DNA of 64,000 nucleotides from Posidonia oceanica (lineage: Eukaryota > Streptophyta > Magnoliopsida > Alismatales > Posidoniaceae). The notes under the pieces were generated by a model. The model was not told where the DNA came from, did not search any database, and saw only the letters and a program-made list of their open reading frames with translations. Shown in pieces: positions 50,406 through 61,492 of this stretch. The position numbers and the translations under genes were made by a program. The stretch spans positions 72,480,001 to 72,544,000 of the forward strand of contig JAZBRS010000075.1 of assembly GCA_037176725.1 (NCBI GenBank), written 5' to 3'. The number at the start of each line of letters is the position of its first letter. Position 1 is the stretch's first letter.

Positions 50406-51343
50406 ATTCAAACGCCACAGGCCCCCACTTTGACAGAATATTCTTAGATTATTTATTAATTAACTATAAAAAGAAAGAGATGCAAATAAGAAACACATGA
50501 ATTAGGAGAAAAGAGGGTGAAAACGCAAGAATGAGTATATTTTCGGATACTCATTTCCTTGAAGCAGTGGAAATTTGTGCGTCTGAAAAGTACAGCAAAA
50601 TAATAACAAAGCTAAAAGAGGAACCACAACATTACCATCTTATTTTGTCTAGTAATGAGTATATAGATTGTTACACAGCGTAGAAGAGTAGTCAAGGATT
50701 CAACTGCCATTCGTAATCTTAAGAGAAGCAAGTTCTGAGAAAGAATATACAAGGGTTCAGCCAATAGCTCCAGAATACAAGCAACTCTTAAATCATTTAA
50801 ATTATTCAATATCACAACAAAAGAGCAATCACAAAAACCAAAAAAAAATGTTGCTAGAAAGATAATATAAATTTCTATGCTTCTCAAGAGTAGAAATTGC
50901 TGATTGAACAATCTAAAGAGGTGATATGCTGATAACATTAAGACCATTATTTATGCATCTTACACAAGTCAAACTTAATTAATCATAAGACAGTCAGAAG
51001 GCCAAACAACAAAATTTTCATTATAAAAATTCAACGTGTTATAAAACATATACACATGCATGAAAATATAGAGTGGTCATCTTATAGACAACCTCCAAAC
51101 AGTTAGCTTGTCATTGTTATATCATTCACAAATATCAAAAATGGGAATTGAAAACAAGTACTGAAAAAAGTACTATTTTTATCCGATATTTTACCTTAAA
51201 AGAAGTAAAGATACCTTATTAGACTTCTATATCCACCATGAGCGAAAGGTTCCTTAAACATTCTCATTAATCACACCTACAAAAGAAAAAAATAACTTGA
51301 TTAGTAAATATACGTACATCATGCTCAAAGTAAAACAAATGAA

Positions 51344-53548
51344 TCAAAATAAAAAAATATTAACAATTAACTTACTTAATTTCTCAGAAAGTGATGGCAA
51401 CCAATCCTTTGTGCAAACTAAAGCCTTTATTATATCAAGAGTCAACTGAGAGCGAGTATCATCAATGATTCTACGTCCCCAACTAAAAGCAGATTCAGAA
51501 GCAACAGTTGAAATAGGAATGGCCAAAATATCACGAGCCATCTTTGCTAGAGAGGGAAATCTTGGTGCATTATGCTTCCACCAGTGCAAGATATCAAATG
51601 ATAAGTCATCATTGGGATTCAATGCAAACAACTCTTCCTCCAAATACCGCTCCAATTCTGTTTTTTGAACATTGATTGCAGCATTGGTTTTCTTCTTGAT
51701 GTGTTGAAGAAATCCTCCAGTAAAATTAGAATTTATTTGTGTGCCTTTCTCAACAACCATTTCATGACTATGAGATGCACTACAATATGTTGGAGTATCT
51801 GAAGAATCTACATATTCTGAAAACAATTCATGTAGCTTCATGTTGACAACTCTAATATATGAATCAGCTCTTGCATTATAAATTTCTTGATAAGCATACT
51901 TAACAAATTCCATATTGTATCGAGGATCAAGAACTAATCCAAAAGACAAAACCAAATTACATGCATCCCAATATTTATCAAATTTCCTTTGCATCAATAA
52001 TCCCATCTCAGAAATATAATCAACATCACTCATTCACCACTCCAGCAATTTGTAATGAATGAGACACACATCATTAAAATAGTAATTAGCAGTTGAATAT
52101 TTTGTTCCTGAAAGACGAAGAGTGATATCATAAAAAACTTTCAAGCAATCACAAATATGTCTACCTTTTTCCCATTGTTCTTTGATTGGTAGCATTTTGT
52201 AATCACTATCCAACTCCGCCAAACGTTCAAATGCATCTTGAGTATCCAAAGCACTTTGAAGCATGAGATAAGTGGAATTCCATCTAGTATCAACATCCAA
52301 AGATACCCTTTTACAAGTACTCAACCTAGTATGTTCTAGTGCTTTTCTAAACTTTTGATTTCTATAGGTTGATGAATTCACATACTTCACATTATTACGA
52401 ATTTTTTCAAGCAGCGGACTCACCACTTCCAAACCACTCTTCACAATCAAATTGATAATATGTACAGTGCATCGAATATGAAATAAGTCACCATTGAGAT
52501 GAAGTGCTTCCTTTCCATTTAACCAAGTTTTCAAAATATTTACCATTGGTTCATTATTGCTAGCATTGTCCACAACAACAGTATACAATTTCTTATCCAA
52601 ATTCCACTATAAAATACAGGTTTTCAACCATTCACCTAAAGCTTCACAAGTATGAGGGGATTCTATATGGTGAAAAGCAATGATTTTCTTGTATAAGGCC
52701 CAATCATCATCCAAGAAATGACAAGAAACACAACAATAGCCAAGATTTTGATGATCTGGAGTCCACAAATCAGTTGTGATGCTAACTTTACTACTATTAC
52801 GCTCAAGCATCTTATACAGATTAACCTTCTCTTCCTTGTAAACTTTCATACAATCAGCCCTAAGAGTATTTCTAGAGCGAAATTTGTATGTAGGGCAAAT
52901 AAAAGAGCACCATGATCTGAAATACTCATATTCAGAAAAAAGGAAGGATAAATCATGCTTCATGATCATCTTTGCAAACATTGACCTTTCAACATCAACA
53001 TCAAATTTATAAAGACCTATTCTTGATGTTGGGCAGCCACTACTAGTACTTGTAGACATAGCAAGAATTTTTTGTCTGATATCTACTCGTGGCCTACGAA
53101 CACATATTTTAGTATGATTATTGAGATGAGTGGTACCTTTGGCGCTTCTACCATCAAATATTGTCTTGCAATAGTTGCAAGTAGCTTTCACTGAACCATC
53201 TTCAAGCACATCTCATTCAAAATGTAACCAATCCTCTGATTTCAGTTTCTTTTGATGCCTAGGCTCCTTGGAATCCGCAGTAGCAACCACATCACGAGAA
53301 TCAACACTAGGAATTGATGGAGTTGCAATGGCATTTGGAGTGGAAGCTCGACTTTGACCAATAGGAACTTCCTTTGATTGAACATCAACCATGATTTCCA
53401 ATTCTATATTGAAAAACCATATAAAAGAATTAGAAAGAATAATAATCAAGATTTTTAATTTTTTATCAAAAGAATTCAATCAAGAGAATGTATAACCTGT
53501 GTTGGATTGTAAATCCTTGCTACTAGTAGAAGTTGTTCTCTTGCTCAT
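51344..53548 (-). pseudogene. hAT transposase (RICESLEEPER-like), three stops
   Basis: Exon 1 is 53497-53548 (MSKRTTSTSSKDLQ), spliced to 53403 in frame. A BED zinc finger has CNYCKTIF...GTTHLNNHTKIC (about 53100-53180). Then come ITTDLWTPDHQNLGY, VVVDNASNN...HIRCTVHIINLIV, RWNSTYLML, and the C-terminal dimerisation region (LERYLEEELFA, FDILHWWK, ILAIPISTVASESAFS, CTKDWL). The whole length stays in a single frame apart from stops at about 53210, 52604 and 52031, with no frameshift. It is the best preserved DNA-transposon gene in the window. Confidence 0.92.
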
Positions 53549-55319
53549 CTTTAAAAGATTATCACCCTATATTTGAAAAACAAGTATAAAGCCGCAAACA
53601 AGAAAGAAAAATGTAGAAAGACACTATGCTGGTGTTTGATAATGATTCTAGTAGAAATCATTTTCTAGTCAAAATCATTACCACACAAAGTAATAAAATC
53701 AGTTTAAACCCTAGCAATTGTCTCAACTTGTGTTGTATAAATTTAATAGAAGTTAATTTTTTTTCCAAAAATTAGGGTAACTGAACTTTGGTTAGAAGCT
53801 AGATTTTATAGAAAAGACATTAGATAGAATTATAATCAAACATGACCAATATATATAAAACTAAACTACTCTATAGGATAGCAAGATAAGCTAACTTGTT
53901 ACTTCTACTAGAACTTAAAAATAAATTACATGATCTTAACAAACAGCTTGTTGTAGATTTAAAAGTTAAAAATAGAGGATAATGCTTTCAACTAGGAAAT
54001 GCAAAAAAGAAGAAGAAGGAAATTAATCGGTCCTTTATCCTCTCCAAGCATCGTACTTGTGTTGGGTGAGATAACAGTACGAGAGGTACAACCGATCAAA
54101 TTATCAGACGCCATTTCCCGATAAATTAATATAAAAGCATAAAAGTCGACTAACCATTTCAGACATAACATAATCATGTTATCATGTTGATCACATACGT
54201 AAAGAAATGAATCAAACTAAACCTATGAAGTGTCCCACATTATCTCTGGACTTGCGTAAAAGATGATCAAACTCTGATATTTACAGGTCTTCACAATGGA
54301 GTTAGCGATCATAAATATCAATTTTGAGACTTATAGTTATATAGAATGGGAATCGAAATGCAATTCAACAAGCAGCAAGTTCGAAACCCATATATAGAAT
54401 GATTATACCTCACATGGCTGTATACTAATCCCTTTTCATTCAAGATCATACCATATACAGATTTGTCCTAAAATGACAGAAGTTTTTTATTCCTTACCTA
54501 CAACCCGATGTGATCAACTTCCACACCAATTTTTATAGCACATACTACTCAATGGCATCATGAACCCAATGCAAAATTGGACGGAAGAGAAGGAAACAAA
54601 CAATCCATTAGAGCAAAAAAAAAGGAAAAGCATGAGAAATAGAAACTTTGATTTTGTAAAAAATAAAATTGCAAAATAACTCTAAGCCAAATAGAAAATT
54701 TCAGACAATCTTATTAACATATGGAGTTTACTGTATCCTCTCCATAAACAATCATATGACCACTAATAGCCAGCACACGTCTTAAGACCTTCAAAAATTA
54801 CATCAATCTAAAACTCCAATCACTGAAAGCTGGTGGCAGCTTCCAAATTACCAGATAATAACACGGTGACTGCAGAGAAATTTCCTTCAGATTATACTGT
54901 GGGGAACTTTGCGATTACTAGACTTCCTAGGAAAGCTCCATAACCATCCAGTCCATCCTCCACAGACTTAGCACAGAGAAGATGTGCACAGGAAAGATTG
55001 AACTCACAATTTTAAGTGTGAAAAGAGATTAAAATGGAAACCAATCAAATGCTTCATGAGATAAAGGCAGCGCACGCCTGGTGAATGAGAGAATTTTACA
55101 AGGATAAGCATTATAGACAACTGGCGAAGGATAAAGGCAAATGCAAAAGAAAGTAATCATCATTTTCTGTTTAGCTGTTTATTTAAGATGTGGAGATGCT
55201 GCATTTTTATAAAAGAATACAACTATTATAGTTCTCTAACAATTCCAGAACGTAGCGAACAGAGACAAGTGTTTGAATCATTTCCAAGAATCATAGAAAC
55301 AACTCAACAAGACATGCTC

Positions 55320-55640
55320 TAAACCCCATACTACCCAAGAGGCAACAACGGAGAAGGAGGAGCGGAGGACTCACCGAGCTACTAGCCGTGATTAAGCAAG
55401 GAGCGGCTATCGTCCGGCGAGGAGCGGAGGAGGAGGAGGGGAAGCGGCTGCCATCCGACGAGGAGGAGGAGGGTGTCAGATCTGACGTAGAGGAGGAGGG
55501 GAAGGAGCCAGAGTTGAGACGCCGCTTCGAACGAGAAAGTGGAAGAAGAGCTGTCTGACGAGGAGTGGAGGAGGAGGAGGAGGAGGGTTTAGGAGGAGGA
55601 GGACGACGACGAGGAGTGGAAGAAGAGGAAGCGGTAGTGC
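55320..55640 (-). promoter_or_regulatory. Purine/GC-rich leader region of the nested hAT element
   Basis: The plus strand is a long run of gaggaggag-type sequence. The minus strand reads Ser/Pro-rich in one frame, with no recognisable domain. Its position, 1.8 kb upstream of the transposase start and 0.3 kb inside the right end, suits an untranslated leader. A captured host first exon is the alternative. Confidence 0.35.
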
Positions 55641-58459
55641 CTTTCGTTAGGTTAGGGTTTGAGGAGTGTAAACCGTATATATATATATGTAGATTTTGCA
55701 AAGACAGTATTTAGATTTTTATTTATTAGTTATTAGATACGTATGTCTTAAGTTTTATATGTAAATAGATTAATTTATTTAAAATAAATAAATAATAATA
55801 TTAAGTTTTCGGATTCGGATATTTTCGAATCGGATGTATCAACATCCGTATTCGTTTTGATTTTTTTCGAATTTTTTTTTTCGAATTCGGTCCGTTGAAT
55901 ATTTTTTCGGATAAAAATTCGAGATTTCGGATGCAGATTCGGAACGGATCTTCGGATATTTTCGGATTTCTGACACCCCTAAATTTACCGGTCATCTGAT
56001 ATGTTTTGCAGCAGTTTTTTGTTGTCTTTCTCCAATTTTTTGCCACTTTTTTCTTGCTGTTTCCTTTATTTACGTTCTGATCTTCTTATTTTTTTATGCA
56101 GGATAATCCAGGATTAATAAAGTGTATAGAACATAGACAAGACGTAAATGGATGGACAGTGACACACGAAGTTGTTCGTCAACATCTAATAAATGCAGGT
56201 TTCGATACAGTAAGTCGTTTGGACCGTGTACAGTTGAACCATTCACTCCTTACTGCGCTTGTGGAGAGATGGCGACCTGAGACACATACTTTCCACCTAC
56301 GCCACGGTGAGATGACTGTTACTTTGATGGATGTTGCCATCATTTCCGAACTTCGAGTAGATGGACAAACAGTTTGTACATATTTGGGCAGAGATTGGCG
56401 ACATGAGTGTTTTGCTGCTTTTGGTGTGATACCTGTTGATCTTGAAAATCAAGGTTATGTCAAGTTAAGATGGTTGAGAGAGACATTCTTTCATGTACCT
56501 GAGTATGCCAGTAAGTTCCAAATTGCAGCTACTGCTCGTGCTTAGATTTTGTATCAGTTAGGTTGTAGTGTTCTTGCTGACAATACTGGAAACAAAGTCC
56601 ACTTGAAGTACTTGTCCTTCAACCAGAACTTCCATACCTATAGCCAGTATGCATGGGGGACTGTAGCTTTGACCCGTCTATATGTTTCACTAGATGATGC
56701 TGCTCAAGTTCATTGTAATCAGCTTTCTGGATTTTTGACTCTTCTACAGGTATAGATTATTTACTATGATGCTATTATTTATACCTGTTTAATTATTTCT
56801 ACAGTCACATACAAGTTTAATTATTTACTATAATTATGCTACTTATACTAATGCAGTTATTTATAATTTCAACAGATATAGGCATGGGAGCACGTTCATG
56901 TTGGAAGGCCTACAAGGTTAATGGCATATGCTCCTGCAGATCCTTTGGCTCCTTTAGGGTGCAGATGGCTTGTGCCACGCACTTGGAAGAGGAATGTCAA
57001 GTCACATCAGCTTGATTTCTACAGAAATGAGTTCGACATGCAACAAGCTGATCAGGTACAAATTGATAAAGTATACTACCTTTAGTTCATTTGTATTTAT
57101 GTTATTGATATTCAATTTGATACTAGATATAATGTTTATAACAAGTGATATGGCAGTCATACGACCACGTACTTGTGGATTTATTGCCAGAAATCTGTAG
57201 AGATAGGTTTAACATCTAGCTTACTCAAACCAGGATTATATGCTTTGAGTGTGTGGCAAGATACGCTCCAAACAGGGTTATGCGACAGTTCAGTCTCTTG
57301 CAACACATACCCAACAACATGCCGACTGTCCAAATTCGAACAGCACAAGAAAGACCAGATATTGATTGGTCCCACAAGCAGAGACAGTATATTACCGACT
57401 GGGAAAATAGACGAAATCATATACAGACTCAGAGGGAGGACCTGTCAAATGATCCAAAGGAGACCACGAGAGCATACATGATTTGGTATTGGAACATTAC
57501 ACGTCGGTGGATGATTAGCAGTCCTTCACTGCCAGATATTACCTACCGTCCTTGTGGTCGTGTTGAGAGACGATTGGTAAAATTTAGTTTTGTTAATATT
57601 TTTTGCACTTAGAGGAAAATTTAATTTTGTTACTTATATAAATACTTTTTCCAATGTAGGTCCATACTATGTATGATATTCGTCAAGACGTGGAGGATAT
57701 AATGCATACTTACACTCATTATCCAGATTTGCTGCAAAGATCCACTGGCATGCATCAAAAAATATTGGACTGCTTTACTGATTTGCATATCTCTCAGCAC
57801 TACGACTACACCTTCACACAAACAGGTTTAAGCCAAGGAGGAGTGTCGAGCAGCATCCCATATATTCCACCTGAGGCAGATGTGGAGGCAGAAGCAGAAG
57901 CGGTGTATAGAGATGATGAGCTAGAGGGAGAAGGTGATATCATGCAGATTCTCCTTCAAGTTAATACATACATCTTCTTTAACGATGAAGAGAACTCCAA
58001 CTCCGACAATGAGGAAGGTAACGTAACTCAAGAAATGAATGTAGGACCAAGTCAAGGACATGGACGTGGTCATGGTCGAGGAAAGGGTCGTGGTGGAAAG
58101 AAGAAAAAAAAGTGGCCACCTGCATTTATTTGATGTTTTTATGTATTGAACATCTCTGATTCGAACATATTTATGTTATTGTTTAAGTTGTTGTTGGTTA
58201 AAATGTATGTTATTGAAAAGGAGTATATGTATGTTATTCTTTTTTTAAGTTAAAATGGTTGTGAGTATATGTATGTTTTGTATGAATGGACAGGAATTAG
58301 CTGTGAGATCAAAACATGTACTCTTTTGAAGTTCTGATTTGGCACAGGGTGGATGTATGTTTTTTTATCTGATATGGCTGTGAGATATCTAATATGATAT
58401 GGTTGTGTGTTTTTATCTGATATGATATGTTATGGCTGTTCTGATCTGTTTTTTTTAAT

Positions 58460-58841
58460 CTAACAGAATTCGGCGATTATACTGTCGAATTCTGTGTAGA
58501 CAGAATTCGGCCATTAAATTGCCGAATTCTATTACACTGAATTCAGCCAATTAATTGCCAAACTATCTTTACACTGAATTCGGCAATATTACCGCCGAAT
58601 TCAAGCTATGACATTGTGGCACCAAATCAACAGCTGAACTCGGCATTTTAGCTGCTGAATTCATTTTAAACTGAACTCGGTAGTATAGCTGCCGAATTCA
58701 ATAAAAAAAAAACAGCTAACAGGCAAGGTGGGCATGTGGGGCACACCTGAACTTGCCAGAAGCCTACTTTTGAAAATACTTTTGGAGTATGCCTACTTTT
58801 GTAAATATTTATTAAAATAATATTATTTCGAAAAATTAGCC
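58460..58841 (-). repeat. Right terminal inverted repeat of the MULE
   Basis: Reverse complement of the left end. It carries a longer array of palindromic modules than the left end, so the two repeats differ in length. Confidence 0.88.
58466..58699 (+). repeat. Array of six 27-bp palindromic modules
   Basis: Modules at 58466-58492, 58503-58529, 58539-58565 (degenerate), 58576-58602, 58636-58662 and 58673-58699. Each starts GAATTCGGC or GAACTCGG and ends with the inverted form (GCCGAATTC, GTCGAATTC or similar) around an AT-rich centre, with spacing mostly 37 bp. Module length is exactly 27 bp. The same modules occur at the left MULE end. Confidence 0.9.
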
Positions 58842-58884
58842 CTGAAATGGAGGATTGTTTTATTAGTACTTTAGTCCAGTGACC

Positions 58885-61239
58885 TGATGTGAATTTTAAT
58901 TAACCGCAAGTACACGGTGTACTATGTAGTACGTATGTAAGTACGGGTCGATCCCACAGAAAATAGAGTTTCAAAATACAAAGATTAACTATCAATTATT
59001 GAAAAGAGTTTAAGAGAGATGATGATGAATTATATCTAAAGCTAATTAAGAGGAAGGAATCACAAAAAGAATATCAATAGTAAAAAACACATCTAGAATT
59101 TCTATCCATTAGATCATAGTGGATCATGAAAAATATCTAGTTCATCTCATATTTTGCAACAAGTTCTAACTATCAAGGTTTATTATTAAACATGAATAAT
59201 GCATGAAGATGAAACACCTACTATGCAATATCAAGGTTTAACATGTCAATAGCGAGAATAAATCATAAAGAAACATGATTATACGATGATCTATCAAGAT
59301 GCATGTTAGCATAATATACCAAGATAATAAGATGTTTGAAACATTTCTTATTTCTATACAACAATCATTAAGTATAGACCATGAGAATACGTGATTAACA
59401 ATGATCTATCAAAATATAATTGCAACGGTAGATAATAAGAAAGAGACAATAATCATGAAGCATAAAAAATGAGATGAGACTAAATATTGCAATCATATCC
59501 TAGATCTAACTTCAAGAACCGTAGATGTAAAAAGAGATTTAGTTACTCATGAAGATGGAAAACATCAAAATAAAAGATAAGGAAAGAGAAGAGTAAGACA
59601 TAATTAAGATAAAAAAAATGAACTTCTATTAATAAAAATTAAGATTACAAAAGATGAAATTGAAGAACTCTAAAATAAAGGAAGAAGAGAATCTAAGCCT
59701 AAATGTGGAAGATCAAGGATTCTCTTTAGATCTACACAATGAGTCTCTTTTATAGGCTTACAAGGACTTCACTATCACGGAGACAAATTCGGCTAAAAAT
59801 TCTAAAAATAAATTTTAAATACAAGATATTTCAAAGTGATCAAGGTAACTGCAAAAGACTGGGTCAATATCTTTTTATCCAGGGGCCTGGGAGGCACCAG
59901 ATGTGCGTTCGGGCGCCTGGGAGGCTTCCATGTCATCCTGGATTAGCTTTGACTTGGTCAATCTGTTAGCTTATCTTCCTCCTACTTTTTACACACGTGG
60001 AAAAAATGTATTTGACATTTAAAAAAATCTAGAAATTTCTTTTATCTTTGGATTTGCATTCCTTTTTATCTTTTATTCTTTTATCTTCTTTCTTTCTCTA
60101 AATTCTTTCTAAGCTCAAATTCCTGTAAAAATTGCACAAAATACCTCGAGTAATATTATTTATAAACAAAAGAGATAAATATGGGACATAAAACATGTAA
60201 GAATAATGTGTTCATCAAATACCCTCATACTTATCTTTTGCTAGTCCTCGAGCAAAACTGACTCTAACATAAGAAAAATAAGAAAATTCTAATTCACTTT
60301 CGCAGGAATCGCGATTGCACTTAGCATGTACAACAAGCCTTTAAACCCCTAGGTTGCCCTAGTGGACGAGTGGTGTCTCATGAGGGTTTGCAGCAGATCT
60401 ACCCACAAAATCCCAGAAGAAATGGCAAAAATGGAAATAAAAATAAAGAAAGATAAAAATATTATTTACACTATCCCTATTCATAATATTTTAACAAGTT
60501 AGGAAGCTTCTAAAATATTTTGAGTCTTTATTCTCCAGTTCTACCTCAAGTCAAGATCTCTCTCTTCTCCTCATGTCATGGAGACTCTTTTCTATCTTTC
60601 ACACCATCCTTCTTTAAATTTGACTCACATGTATCTTGTGTTTGTAAAAATAGTCCTTAATAATGATTTTCAGGTCCAACCTGAGCACCTTTACTTCTCA
60701 TTTGAATAATTTAGAGAACTTTATTCTTGTTTTCTTAGGCTTTTTCTTGGCTACCTATTTATCGAGCTTTAGGTCAATGATTTCCAAACCAGATGGCTTT
60801 AGGACACCAGGTGTTGAGATACCTTTAAGGACTTAATTACTCAAGTAACCAAGGCCACAAAGACAAGATTTTTCTTTTCCCTTTCTTTTTTTTCATGTTT
60901 TTATCCTACAATCACCTTTTTACGTGAATATCCAATGCTTCCTGAGGCACGATTACCCAGTTACTCAGTGATTGTTAAAATTTTAGCCTCTTTTTTTTTT
61001 TAATATGCTCAGGTGTTTTAGGTCTTCCTTTATTCCCTATAGTCAAGGACTAAAGTACAAGTGCAAGATAAAGTACATATGTGCTTAAGAATAATCCAGA
61101 TGATGCTATTTTTTAGATTTTGTCTCCACTCTAGGGTTTGAGAGATTCAATTCTATTAGATTTACCTTTGAACTCTAACTCAAAGTCACTTATTCATCCC
61201 TAGCTAGCTAAATTATTATGGATAATTCCTAATTTGTTG

Positions 61240-61274
<35 letters not shown>

Positions 61275-61300
61275 ATACAAAAAATGAAAAAGACACAGAG
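58885..61300 (-). repeat. 3' LTR of a gypsy element (approximate)
   Basis: Lies between the MULE and the gag-pro remnant. It begins TGATGTGAAT at 58885. It contains the phrase cgcaagtacacggtgta...acgggtcgatcccacag (58906-58960), which recurs in plant gypsy LTRs. On the minus strand the sequence just inside it reads cattgaggacaatgcatgg...tatgggggg (about 61295-61330), the usual motif after integrase and before the polypurine tract in Athila/Tat elements. The exact inner boundary is uncertain and the partner LTR lies outside the window. Confidence 0.55.
61240..61272 (+). repeat. (TTA)n microsatellite
   Basis: About 11 uninterrupted TTA/TAT units, near the inner edge of the gypsy LTR. Confidence 0.9.
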
Positions 61301-61492
61301 AAGACTCCCCCCATACCTAAACCATGCATTGTCCTCAATGTATGCAATAAATAGAATATGATCAATGAATTGAAAAAAAAACAAGGACAATGTTACCTGA
61401 TTAGGAATAAAGTACTTCTGCTGCTAAGAAAGAAAAATAAAATAAAAAATATATATATATACATATTTACAAGATTTACAGAAACTTAAGTC

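Larger units (their letters stand above)
49646..55981 (-). mobile_element. hAT transposon nested in the PMD-gene intron
   Basis: The ends resemble inverted repeats of plant Ac-like hAT elements: left TGGAGGTGTAAACGGAGC, right (reverse complement) TAGGGGTGTCAGAAATCC. Both subterminal regions carry the same atcggatattcg/gaattcgg-type motifs and palindromes (49646-49800; 55800-55981). I could not find a clear 8-bp target duplication (attactcg against atttaccg is weak), so the ends are approximate. The transposase lies on the minus strand. Confidence 0.8.
48874..58133 (+). pseudogene. PMD-domain (MAIN-like) gene, five exons, four stops
   Basis: Exons 48874-48966, 56102-56749, 56876-57055, 57157-57576 and 57660-58133 join in frame to 605 codons. 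Exon 1 gives FGPVDYSVLTLQESHRSSL, the N-terminal signature of plant mobile domain proteins. Exon 2 holds ALVERWRPETHTFHLRHGE and MTVTLMDVAIISEL, the most conserved PMD block. Exon 4 has RVMRQFSLLQHIP. Exon 5 ends with an acidic stretch and a Gly/Arg/Lys-rich tail (GHGRGHGRGKGRGGKKKKK). Four TAG codons interrupt it (48883, 56543, 56879, 57217). Host PMD proteins such as MAIN and MAIL1 act in gene expression and transposon silencing; PMD genes also travel in transposons. Intron 1 is 7.1 kb because an hAT element lies in it. Confidence 0.88.
45133..58841 (+). mobile_element. Mutator-like element (MULE) carrying a PMD gene
   Basis: The ends are inverted repeats starting GGYTAATTTTTCG; about the first 60 bases are nearly identical, and similarity continues with gaps to about 250-300 bp (45133-45430; 58460-58841). 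The flanks CTGAAATGA (45124-45132) and CTGAAATGG (58842-58850) form a 9-bp target duplication with one mismatch, the size typical of Mutator. Inside are a decayed MULE transposase and a PMD-domain gene, both in plus orientation. A 6.3-kb hAT element is nested within. Without the hAT insertion the MULE was about 7.4 kb. Confidence 0.93.

Noticed and set aside
55291..55701. A 136-codon Ser/Pro-rich open frame on the minus strand
   Set aside because: It is produced by a purine-rich, low-complexity stretch, has no recognisable domain, and lies in the leader region of the nested hAT element.
58466..58699. Regular 27-bp repeats read as a CRISPR array
   Set aside because: The units are palindromes with variable centres, occur at both ends of a plant MULE, and have no cas genes or unique spacers.
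60240..60420. Possible small gene or tRNA in the gypsy LTR (tccccctaggttgccctagtgg-like text)
   Set aside because: No cloverleaf could be drawn by eye; it lies within the presumed LTR.
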